IMG/VR virus record: IMGVR_UViG_3300022200_006824
Coordinates: 1 to 24,314 of that record
From: a virus
Direction: 5' to 3' (one strand)
DNA: 24,314 bases
Positions within the stretch are counted from its first letter, which is position 1. Each line of letters opens with the position of its first letter. Below, one piece after another: positions 1-6,457 of this stretch. The notes beneath the pieces were generated by a model, which saw nothing but the letters and a program-made list of their open reading frames with translations, was not told the origin of the DNA and searched no databases. The position numbers and the translations under genes are program-made.

Positions 1-900
1 GAGTTACAAGAAGCTAAAAATCATGTAGCTGAATTAGAAAAATCAATATCAGAAGAGGCTGACCTTGAAAAGGGGAAGATGAAAAAGTCTGATGATGAAG
101 ATGAGGATGATAAACCAGGTAAAACTGAAACAGAGGATTCAGATGAAGATGATGCAGATCCAATGGAGAAGGCAATGTCAGAAGATGAAGACTATCAGAA
201 GTTGCGCAAAGCAATGGAAGAGTATAAAGAAAAGTTTAAGGATAAATTCGAAAAAGGAGAAGTTACAGGTTATCCAGTAGCTCCAGGAGCTAAAGCTGAA
301 ACAATGATAGGAGATGAAAATGCTGCTTCCATTGGTAAAGAAGGTGAATTTATTAAGAAATCAGAAGATTATAACCTTAGTGGATCCGCAGAAGTAGCAG
401 ACCTTATTAAGGGTATTGAAACTACAATGTCTGGAGCCATCGAAAGAGGGTTAGGTGAGACAGCTAGTTTGATTTCTAAGTTGGCTGAAATTACCCAAGA
501 AGTTCTTAATAAGAATGATGACCTTGAGAAATCTTTAGATGGAGTTAATAAGACTAATGATGATCTAAAGAAAGCTTTAGATGATACAATAGCTGAAGTA
601 AAGAGAATTGGAGATACTCCAATCCCATCTAAATCAGTTACGGCCACTAACTACAGAAATCATCCAACCTTAGAGAAGTCTATGGATGCTGATCAAGTAG
701 TTTTACACCAAGATAATGATCAAGCTAGAGCTAAAATAATTGATCTTTTAGATAGAAAGTCTGATTTAGGTGGAGCTAATCCAAATATGAAGTATGCTAA
801 AGCAATGACTGCATTTGAAGCAGCCGGACGAGGTGGTAGATTAGAAAAATCTATCATTGATGACCTTCAGAAGTCAGAGAATATTAAAATTATAGGATAG
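1..900 (+). CDS. Prohead scaffold or protease-scaffold protein, 3' part (5' truncated)
   Basis: The frame is open from base 1, so the start lies upstream; the first in-window ATG (79) is probably internal. About 299 residues are visible. Roughly residues 25-60 are a very acidic Asp/Glu tract, followed by a charged helix and a predicted coiled coil around residues 165-205 with heptad-like Leu/Ile spacing. There are no Cys residues, and Lys and Glu are abundant. A short LEKS-type peptide recurs five to six times. Acidic, helical, low-complexity composition immediately upstream of a major capsid gene is the classic profile of a phage scaffold, which fills the procapsid and is then expelled or cleaved. 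In several phage groups the scaffold is the C-terminal part of an XkdF-like or gp21-like protease; whether that holds here depends on sequence outside the window. The role is inferred from position and composition, not from a recognised catalytic motif. Confidence 0.72.
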   Translation, partial: ELQEAKNHVAELEKSISEEADLEKGKMKKSDDEDEDDKPGKTETEDSDEDDADPMEKAMSEDEDYQKLRKAMEEYKEKFKDKFEKGEVTGYPVAPGAKAETMIGDENAASIGKEGEFIKKSEDYNLSGSAEVADLIKGIETTMSGAIERGLGETASLISKLAEITQEVLNKNDDLEKSLDGVNKTNDDLKKALDDTIAEVKRIGDTPIPSKSVTATNYRNHPTLEKSMDADQVVLHQDNDQARAKIIDLLDRKSDLGGANPNMKYAKAMTAFEAAGRGGRLEKSIIDDLQKSENIKIIG

Positions 901-907
901 AAATATA

Positions 908-926
908 AAGGGGGTAATTCCCCCTT
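908..926 (+). other. Hairpin in the capsid gene leader
   Basis: Seven base pairs (AAGGGGG at 908-914 with CCCCCTT at 920-926) close a five-base loop. No T tract follows, so it does not look like an ordinary intrinsic terminator. It begins 7 bases after the scaffold stop and lies upstream of the capsid start. It could stabilise or mark the 5' end of a processed capsid mRNA, or slow polymerase. The structure is seen in the sequence; the role is inference. Confidence 0.5.
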
Positions 927-936
927 ACCTTCCGAC

Positions 937-942
937 AAGGAG
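937..942 (+). promoter_or_regulatory. Strong Shine-Dalgarno-like AAGGAG
   Basis: This is the only strong SD-like hexamer I found ahead of any start in the window. It sits 9 bases before a GTG at 952 that opens a 12-codon frame, and 65 bases before the capsid ATG, too far to serve that start directly. The capsid frame has no ATG, GTG or TTG between its upstream stop at 948-950 and 1008. The SD therefore points to the mini-ORF, or is chance. Confidence 0.4.
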
Positions 943-951
943 AATTGTAAA

Positions 952-990
952 GTGATCGTTTCAGATCCAAGATTGGTAAAAGAATTATAA
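952..990 (+). CDS. Possible 12-codon leader peptide before the capsid gene
   Basis: A GTG start, well spaced from AAGGAG, opens a 12-residue frame (MIVSDPRLVKEL) ending in TAA 17 bases before the capsid ATG. It is in a different frame from the capsid gene, so it is not an N-terminal extension. If translated it could deliver ribosomes that restart at 1008, where no SD exists. A frame this short carries no statistical weight of its own; the only support is the SD and its spacing. Confidence 0.22.
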   Translation: MIVSDPRLVKEL

Positions 991-1007
991 ACAAAATTTA
1001 CCAAAAA

Positions 1008-2501
1008 ATGGAAAATTCAAGTATCAATTTAGCGAACTACGGTCATAGTGCCGGATTCGGAGATGATGCACTTTCACAAGCTCCACAAACTGCGGAAAGC
1101 GTAGCGGAACTTAGTAAAGCCCTTGAAGCTGGTTCAATCACAGGTCGTGAGACTACTGATTTAACTACTGCATCAGGTGCTCCATTGAAAGTGGAGAGTC
1201 TAGAGAAAAATTTAAAGGTGCTGACCTTCTCTGAGTCAGACATCAAAATGTGGAAGAGAATTCCTAAAGCTCCTGCCTTTAACACAGTGGAAGAATACCT
1301 ACAATTGGATTCTTACGGTGCTGAGAGAGGTGGTTTCAACAACGAAGGCGAGTTGCCGGAAGAAGAAGATGCTACTTACATCAGAAAAGCAGAGTTAGTG
1401 AAGTTTATGGGTGTTACTAAGTCAGTAACTCATCCAATGACCTTAGTGAAAAACTACATCGGAAACGCTGTACAACGTGAAGTAACTAATGGTATTCAAT
1501 GGATCCTCCGAAAAGCTGATCGAGCTTTATTTAGAGCTGATGCCAACATCGTTAGCCAGGAATTCAATGGTTTATACACTCAGCATAGAGTGAACGGTAG
1601 CTACGCTACTTTAAATGACTATCAGTTAAATAACGACTTGGTAGTGGATCTTAGAGGTGCACGATTAAAAGAAGAGAATATTGAATCAGCAATGCTTTCA
1701 ATCATTCGAAATTATGGTCATGCAAATCTTTTAATTGGCCCACCATCAGTAGTTTCTAACTTCGTTAAAAACTTCCATGACAAAAAGTTGATTTCCCCAT
1801 CTACAGTTCAAGTAACTGGAGCAACAATGGGTCAAAAAGTAAACAACTTTGCTTCTCAATTTGGAGAAATTGAACTTGATTACGATATATTTGCTGCAAA
1901 AGCTGCACCTAAAAAATTAACAGATTCTGCTGAAGCTAATAAAGCTCCTGCCTCTCCTGTTGCTGGTGTAACTACTACTCCTGTAGGAGCAACTTCACAG
2001 TTTGCTGCTGCTGATGCTGGAGATTACATCTATGCTGTAACTGCTAAGAATAGATTCGGTGAATCTGCTCCTACTCAGTTAGGTGGAGGTGCTGTAACAG
2101 TTGCCGCTGGTGATGTTACCAATCTTATTTTCACTGCAGGTGCTGGAGCTTATTCTCCAACCGGTTATGTAATTTACAGAAGTAAATTAGATGATACTGC
2201 GGCTGGATCTTATGTGTACCCATTATTCGAAATATCTGTTGCTGAGTTAGCTGCAGGTTATGATGGTGGAGCTGCATTATCTGTTAACGATTCCAATCGT
2301 TGGTTACCTGATACAGAAGAAGCATTACTTTTAGAGTCTAACCAAAACATCTACGAATTCAAGCAATTGGCTCCGTTGATGAAAATGCCTCTTGCGCAGT
2401 TAAGTCCTGCTCAAAGGTTCATGGTTTTACTTTATGGTACGCCAATCCTTTATCAACCAAAGAAAATGGTTAGATTTATCAATATTGGTACTGCTGTATA
2501 A
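1008..2501 (+). CDS. Major capsid protein (HK97-fold, SPO1/Twort-like)
   Basis: This 497-residue protein forms the icosahedral shell. It has a variable N-terminal arm (about 1-60), an HK97-type core (about 60-300), an inserted Fn3/Ig-like beta domain at roughly 300-430 (it includes YAVTAKNRFGESAP and GYVIYRSK), and a C-terminal stretch with LAPLMKMPLAQ followed by YQPKKMVRF. From memory, staphylococcal Twort-like capsid proteins have the same layout: an inserted beta domain, then a MMKLPLAQ-like segment and APKKW near the end. That likeness is the main basis for the call. The ATG at 1008 is the only standard start after the in-frame stop at 948-950 and has no SD, only A-rich bases before it. 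Transcription probably stops at the terminator at 2531-2561. The fold assignment rests on family resemblance; no alignment was run. Confidence 0.92.
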   Translation: MENSSINLANYGHSAGFGDDALSQAPQTAESVAELSKALEAGSITGRETTDLTTASGAPLKVESLEKNLKVLTFSESDIKMWKRIPKAPAFNTVEEYLQLDSYGAERGGFNNEGELPEEEDATYIRKAELVKFMGVTKSVTHPMTLVKNYIGNAVQREVTNGIQWILRKADRALFRADANIVSQEFNGLYTQHRVNGSYATLNDYQLNNDLVVDLRGARLKEENIESAMLSIIRNYGHANLLIGPPSVVSNFVKNFHDKKLISPSTVQVTGATMGQKVNNFASQFGEIELDYDIFAAKAAPKKLTDSAEANKAPASPVAGVTTTPVGATSQFAAADAGDYIYAVTAKNRFGESAPTQLGGGAVTVAAGDVTNLIFTAGAGAYSPTGYVIYRSKLDDTAAGSYVYPLFEISVAELAAGYDGGAALSVNDSNRWLPDTEEALLLESNQNIYEFKQLAPLMKMPLAQLSPAQRFMVLLYGTPILYQPKKMVRFINIGTAV

Positions 2502-2530
2502 TAAACAGTTGAACCTGGAAATAATTACTA

Positions 2531-2561
2531 AGAGGCAAGAACAATCTTGCCTCTTTTTTTT
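2531..2561 (+). terminator. Intrinsic terminator after the capsid gene
   Basis: A perfect 10-bp stem (AGAGGCAAGA at 2531-2540 pairing with TCTTGCCTCT at 2545-2554) closes an ACAA tetraloop and runs directly into a T tract. It lies 30 bases after the capsid stop. This is a textbook Rho-independent terminator. It would separate the abundantly needed capsid transcript from the connector genes downstream. Confidence 0.93.
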
Positions 2562-2566
2562 ATGTT

Positions 2567-2591
2567 TATTTTTAACTATATTTACTAAATA
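2567..2591 (+). promoter_or_regulatory. AT-rich promoter-like motif, copy 1
   Basis: A 25-base element reads TATTTTT, then AAC, TATATTTA, C and TAAATA. It matches the element before the sheath gene (6420-6444) at 22 of 25 positions. It contains the palindrome TATTTA-C-TAAATA. It lies just after a terminator and 23 bases before a gene start, where a new promoter would be expected. The core TATATTTA resembles the Bacteroidota -7 consensus TAnnTTTG except at the last base. Promoter function is inference. Confidence 0.5.
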
Positions 2592-2614
2592 TAAAAACAT
2601 AAAATCGTAGTAAA

Positions 2615-3076
2615 ATGAAAATCAGAACAAGTAAGCCAAATAGAAAAAATATTAGCGTCCAATTATTGGACGGAGTAATTGTAGCTTTCAACCAAGAATT
2701 GGTGGGTGAGTTAGAAGACGAATCAAGAATTGAAGAACTTATGTCAAGGGATTTATCCATTTCCTTAGTTGAAGATCATATGGTAGATCGTACTGAAGAG
2801 GAAATTTACGAAAATCCCTTAGTGGAGGGTGAAATTATTGAAGCTGAGGTAAGTGATATTGAAGATGCAGTAGATGTTGACTCCACTACTATGAATCTTG
2901 ATAATGATGAAGATTTGGGATCTATAACTGAAGAGGATGTGGAGGAGTATGATATGGATGACATGACAGTAGCTGAGTTGCAGCAACTCTGTAAAGATGC
3001 CGGTCTTAAAAATAAAGATTGGAAAGATCTTAGAAAACCGGAATTGATTGATTTTGTTAAGAAAAACATAGAATAA
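2615..3076 (+). CDS. Acidic capsid-proximal protein with SAP/Rho-N-like C-terminal domain
   Basis: The protein has 153 residues. The N-terminal part (about 1-55) looks like a small beta-rich domain (RKNISVQLLDGVIVAFN). Residues 60-115 are strongly acidic and probably disordered. The last ~37 residues (MTVAELQQLCKDAGL, then DLRKPELIDFVKK) fit the helix-extended-helix SAP/HeH/Rho-N pattern, a small nucleic-acid-binding fold. A short gene directly after the capsid gene occupies the same slot in SPO1/Twort-like phages. It may be a head decoration, or a protein bridging capsid and DNA. It is the first gene after the post-capsid terminator and the promoter-like motif, and ends 13 bases before the adaptor gene. 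The C-terminal fold is a pattern match by eye; the role is not established. Confidence 0.6.
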   Translation: MKIRTSKPNRKNISVQLLDGVIVAFNQELVGELEDESRIEELMSRDLSISLVEDHMVDRTEEEIYENPLVEGEIIEAEVSDIEDAVDVDSTTMNLDNDEDLGSITEEDVEEYDMDDMTVAELQQLCKDAGLKNKDWKDLRKPELIDFVKKNIE

Positions 3077-3089
3077 TAAATCCAATTAG

Positions 3090-3872
3090 ATGCCCTCACT
3101 TACTCTTAAATGCCCGTATAAGCAAAATGAATTGATAATGTCTCCAACAGAGTTGTTAGAGACATATTTCTATGGTATTAAGATAACTGATAATGATGGT
3201 AAGTCAATGTCTGATCAGATGCTTAAATTTTATATTCAGTCTGCAACACTAGAGGTGGAGCAAGCATTGGATCTTAAAATAATACCACAGATTATCCAAG
3301 AGGATCAGGATTTTTGGTTGCAGGACTATAAGTCGTGGGGGTATGTTAAATTTACATATCCAATTAGGAAGGCTTTTTCATTACAAGGTTTTATAAATGA
3401 TGTAAAGCAAATTTCATATCCAACTGAATGGTTAAGTTCTAGGAAGACAAGTGATGGGAAAATGTATTTCCGTAACTTATATATGGTTCCAACAAATGGG
3501 GCCGCCACAACCAACTCAGTAGTATTTAGTGGGATAACTCCTCACTTAGGTTTCTTTGGTAACAAGATGATCCCTAATTATTGGAATGGGATATATTGCA
3601 CCGGTTTTGATACTGCACCAAAAGATTTGGTTAACTACATTGGGAAGTTGGCGGCTATTAATGTATTTCATATTTTAGGGGATATTATTATAGGAGCAGG
3701 TATAGCTTCACAGAGTATTGGGATTGATAGTTTAAGTCAGTCAATATCTACAACATCATCAGCAACCAATGCCGGTTATGGAGCTAGAATAACAGGATAT
3801 CTTAGAGACTTAAAGCAGTCCTGGCCAATGATGAAGTCATATTACAAAGGATTCACTATGCAATCTTTATAA
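3090..3872 (+). CDS. Head-tail adaptor (connector) protein
   Basis: This 260-residue protein is the first large gene of the connector block. Residues about 40-70 (MSDQMLKFYIQSATLEVEQ) form a helix typical of adaptors that dock under the portal. The central part is rich in aromatic residues. A Ser/Gly-rich segment near residues 205-235 (IGIDSLSQSISTTSSATNAG) resembles a stretch I associate with phage head-tail connector proteins, often just before a final helix (ITGYLRDLKQSW here). Adaptors of the gp6/gp15 type form a ring between portal and stopper. It has no SD and starts 13 bases after the previous stop, so translation is likely coupled within one transcript. The call rests on order and this motif. 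Confidence 0.68.
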   Translation: MPSLTLKCPYKQNELIMSPTELLETYFYGIKITDNDGKSMSDQMLKFYIQSATLEVEQALDLKIIPQIIQEDQDFWLQDYKSWGYVKFTYPIRKAFSLQGFINDVKQISYPTEWLSSRKTSDGKMYFRNLYMVPTNGAATTNSVVFSGITPHLGFFGNKMIPNYWNGIYCTGFDTAPKDLVNYIGKLAAINVFHILGDIIIGAGIASQSIGIDSLSQSISTTSSATNAGYGARITGYLRDLKQSWPMMKSYYKGFTMQSL

Positions 3873-3875
3873 AAT

Positions 3876-4661
3876 ATGGCAGATGAAAAAGCGATAACCA
3901 AACAAGTACCACCAAGCTTAATACAGAAGCCAGAGGTAAATATGGTCAAGTCGGACTTCGATGCCCTGATTCAACAAAAAGGGTACGATGTTTATCATGA
4001 TCATGCAGTAAAGTGTCCATGTTCAAGTAAGGATGGGGCAGCCCCGCAACCAACTTGTCAGAATTGTGGAGGATCCGGATGGTTCTATGTAAATAGAATA
4101 AAGACTAGGATGGTGTTTCAGTCAATGAATGTTAATACTAAGTTGAAGGAGTGGTCACAGGAAAGACTTGGGACAGTAAATATAACAGCTAGATCTGAGG
4201 ATAGAATATCCTTTATGGATAGACTTACACTAATAGATAGTGAATCTGAGCATAGCCAGGTTGTATTTTTAAAGAAGCAGCCGGACACAACAAAGCTGTA
4301 TGGTACCTTGAGGTATAATCCAATTGAGTTCTATAGTGTATTTTTGTATAAGGGGGTATCTCAGAAACATCAGCTATTAATAGAGGGAGTAGATTTTACT
4401 GTAGATAGAAATCAGATTAAGTTATTACTTATAGATGATGGGGATATGGCAAACCCTACAATTTCTATTAGATATAAGCACCAAGCAGAATATACAGTAT
4501 TGGACCTTCCTAGAGATGTAATGGTAGCTACTATAAAGGATGAGTGTACAAGGAAAAATAAAGATGTTCAGTTCCCTATATCGGCAGTAGGAAGAAGAAG
4601 TCACTATATGATTGATAGAAATAACTACAATAACGATAATTTACTAGATAATAGTTTTTAA
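3876..4661 (+). CDS. Neck/connector protein with Cys4 zinc-ribbon-like knuckle
   Basis: The protein has 261 residues. It carries C47-x-C49 and C61-x2-C64 with a following GGSGW turn, which looks like a small zinc-binding knuckle of the DnaJ/zinc-ribbon kind (CxxCGGSG). The rest is beta-rich with segments such as RLTLIDSESEHSQVVFL and DFTVDRNQIKLLLIDDGD, suggesting a beta-barrel or sandwich. The gene lies between the adaptor and a gp10-like neck protein, where contractile-tailed phages encode the stopper or a neck protein. It begins 3 bases after the adaptor stop and ends one base before the next ATG. Zinc binding is inferred from Cys spacing. Head-closure function is inferred from order. Confidence 0.55.
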   Translation: MADEKAITKQVPPSLIQKPEVNMVKSDFDALIQQKGYDVYHDHAVKCPCSSKDGAAPQPTCQNCGGSGWFYVNRIKTRMVFQSMNVNTKLKEWSQERLGTVNITARSEDRISFMDRLTLIDSESEHSQVVFLKKQPDTTKLYGTLRYNPIEFYSVFLYKGVSQKHQLLIEGVDFTVDRNQIKLLLIDDGDMANPTISIRYKHQAEYTVLDLPRDVMVATIKDECTRKNKDVQFPISAVGRRSHYMIDRNNYNNDNLLDNSF

Positions 4662-4662
4662 C

Positions 4663-5436
4663 ATGTTTCCACCAATTCAAATAGATACTCGGGCATTAAG
4701 CCAAGAATTTGATCTCACAAAGGATGACATTGATCATTTGAAGGAGGCAGTGGTAAAGACTGTGACCAAAGTTGTTCATACTGAATGGAGGAACCAGGCC
4801 AAAAGAGGGCTGACTAATTCCAGGAGTCAGTACATGAATAGTATTATAGCTAGTGAAGTAGGTAGGTTTACAAATGTCCTTACCTTAGTGGGTACTGTAC
4901 CTAATATGATCGAGCAGGGAGCAAGCTCCTTCGATATGAAAAAAGGATTTGAGAATAGTAGCAAGAAGATTATAACCAGGGGAGCAGATGGAACATTGGG
5001 GTGGTACTTAACAATACCATTTTCTTGGGCACAACCCGGAGCATTGGGGGAGAGTTCTAAATTTACTGGGGTACTTCCAAATGATGTATTTAAGATTCTC
5101 AAGGGAAAGCAGAAGGCAAATCCGGATGCTAAGTTAAATTTATCCGATATTCCGGATGAATATAAGATCCCTAAAATGACTTCTAAATTAAATTTACTTG
5201 ATGATCAACTCATCCCAGAGTACAAGAGTATATATGAGGGGGTGCATCAAGTAGGGGGTGCAGGAAAAGGGGGACCGATAATGTCCTTTAGAAGAGTTTC
5301 CAAAAAAAGTTTGGAAGAATCTTGGATCCATCCTGGGATTAAAGCTAGAAATTTTGCTGAGAAAGCTTGGGATGCAGCAGAAGTACCAACTGTAGTGGGA
5401 GATGTAATTGACAACTTCCTAGACCAAATAATGTAA
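4663..5436 (+). CDS. Neck / tail-completion protein, HK97 gp10-like
   Basis: This 257-residue protein begins with a long helix (about 15-50) containing basic residues and a WRNQAKRGL motif. The C-terminal part has a SWIHPGIKARNFAEKAW segment (about 221-237), which resembles the short (H/K)PGxKAxxF motif near the end of HK97 gp10-family neck proteins. These proteins sit at the head-tail interface beside the stopper and tail terminator. The middle contains a poly-basic loop and a Pro-rich segment without an evident motif. It is packed one base after the upstream stop and 3 bases before the next start, consistent with one operon of connector proteins. Assignment is by motif and position. Confidence 0.58.
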   Translation: MFPPIQIDTRALSQEFDLTKDDIDHLKEAVVKTVTKVVHTEWRNQAKRGLTNSRSQYMNSIIASEVGRFTNVLTLVGTVPNMIEQGASSFDMKKGFENSSKKIITRGADGTLGWYLTIPFSWAQPGALGESSKFTGVLPNDVFKILKGKQKANPDAKLNLSDIPDEYKIPKMTSKLNLLDDQLIPEYKSIYEGVHQVGGAGKGGPIMSFRRVSKKSLEESWIHPGIKARNFAEKAWDAAEVPTVVGDVIDNFLDQIM

Positions 5437-5439
5437 GAT

Positions 5440-6183
5440 ATGATACCTGATATTCATTTACATGAAATAGTTAAGTCCTGCTTAAAAGCTATAAGAGCTG
5501 ATTATGCAGCAAATAGTGGAGTACCATCTACTACTATACTGTGGTATTTACTGAATGAAACAAAACAAGCAGACACAGGGAAATTCCAATGGTATGAAGA
5601 AGCAGTAGAAATATTTATAAATAGAAATGTAGATCACCCAAAATATCTAGATAGTAGACTATTCTTTGATAGAGAGAGGGCTAAGATTCCGACTATCCAT
5701 GTTATGATGGCAGGGGAAGATAAAGGAGCAGATGGAATTGGTATCGATCAAGGATATATTCCTGAACAAGTAATAGGTACTACACAGAGGCCTGTACTGA
5801 ATAGACAATTTTCAATGAATGCAAACATTATCGTAACTTCTAACAATAGTTTTGAGACGGTAATTATCTATCATGTAATAAAATCTATGTTGATTTCATT
5901 ATATGAACATATACAATTATTTGGATTTATTAATCCAATAATTAGTGGTAGAGATATTCAATTGAGTCAAGAAGTAGCTCCTGCAGGTATATATGCAAGG
6001 TCAATTAACTTTCATGCTTCATACGAACTAAATGTACCCGAAGTTATCTTGAATACAATTGGTAGTCTTGTATATCTTCAGATGAGTAAAATTAATGACC
6101 AAACAGTTACTCCCGTTATAGGTCCTGGACCGATAAGTGGGGATACAATAATTGATACTGAGGAAAACCCAATAGGGGGATAA
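5440..6183 (+). CDS. Putative tail terminator protein
   Basis: This 247-residue protein is the last large connector gene before the sheath, the usual place for the tail terminator, which caps tube and sheath and provides the head-binding surface. It starts with a helix (HLHEIVKSCLKAIRADY), has a central beta segment (QFSMNANIIVTSNNSFETVIIYHVIKSM) in which a strand leads into a long helix, and later strands (INFHASYELNV). This alternation agrees with the alpha/beta fold of gpU/gp15-type terminators. The last ~40 residues are Pro/Gly/Thr-rich and probably flexible. It has no SD. Confidence rests mostly on gene order. Confidence 0.55.
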   Translation: MIPDIHLHEIVKSCLKAIRADYAANSGVPSTTILWYLLNETKQADTGKFQWYEEAVEIFINRNVDHPKYLDSRLFFDRERAKIPTIHVMMAGEDKGADGIGIDQGYIPEQVIGTTQRPVLNRQFSMNANIIVTSNNSFETVIIYHVIKSMLISLYEHIQLFGFINPIISGRDIQLSQEVAPAGIYARSINFHASYELNVPEVILNTIGSLVYLQMSKINDQTVTPVIGPGPISGDTIIDTEENPIGG

Positions 6184-6200
6184 TATAAAAACAAGGAATT

Positions 6201-6419
6201 ATGGCAAAAAAGAAAATTAGGGAGATCAAAGAAGTAAGGTCTTCATCCCCTAGTAACGAAAAAATGACTAAAGAGCTTACATATACAGCGGATGCTTATT
6301 GTAATATTATTGGTGCACAGGATGGTATTAGATATGTTGCAAACCTTAAATTTAGGGGTGCGGACAAAAAAACCATCAAAGAATGGAAAGAAAGCTTCAA
6401 AAAAGAGGCATTAATCTAG
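6201..6419 (+). CDS. Small conserved-position protein before the sheath gene
   Basis: The 72-residue protein has a basic N-terminus (MAKKKIREIKEV), a central segment with one Cys (ADAYCNIIGA) and a Lys-rich C-terminal helix (KKTIKEWKESFKKEAL). AAGGA lies 5 bases before its ATG, one of the few weak SD-like matches in the window. A protein of about 70 residues directly before the sheath gene is also found, as I recall, in Twort-like phages. It may be a minor sheath- or neck-associated factor. I recognise no domain. The lysine runs suggest contact with an acidic partner or nucleic acid. Confidence 0.7.
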   Translation: MAKKKIREIKEVRSSSPSNEKMTKELTYTADAYCNIIGAQDGIRYVANLKFRGADKKTIKEWKESFKKEALI

Positions 6420-6444
6420 TATTTTTCATTATATTTAGTAAATA
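6420..6444 (+). promoter_or_regulatory. AT-rich promoter-like motif, copy 2 (before the sheath gene)
   Basis: This element reads TATTTTT, CAT, TATATTTA, G and TAAATA. It matches 2567-2591 at 22 of 25 positions and contains the palindrome TATTTA-G-TAAATA. It fills most of the 38-base gap between the 72-residue gene and the sheath gene, ending 13 bases before the sheath ATG. A promoter here would boost sheath and tube, the most abundant tail proteins. It could alternatively be a translation-enhancing AT-rich leader. Confidence 0.5.
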
Positions 6445-6457
6445 ATTTCAAAAAGAT

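Noticed and set aside
79-900. Start of the scaffold gene at ATG 79
   Set aside because: The frame is open without a stop from base 1 and the upstream residues have the same Glu/Lys-rich helical character, so 79 is probably internal.
928-940. CCTT...AAGG stem that could hide the SD at 937
   Set aside because: Four base pairs with a five-base loop are too weak to claim a regulatory switch.
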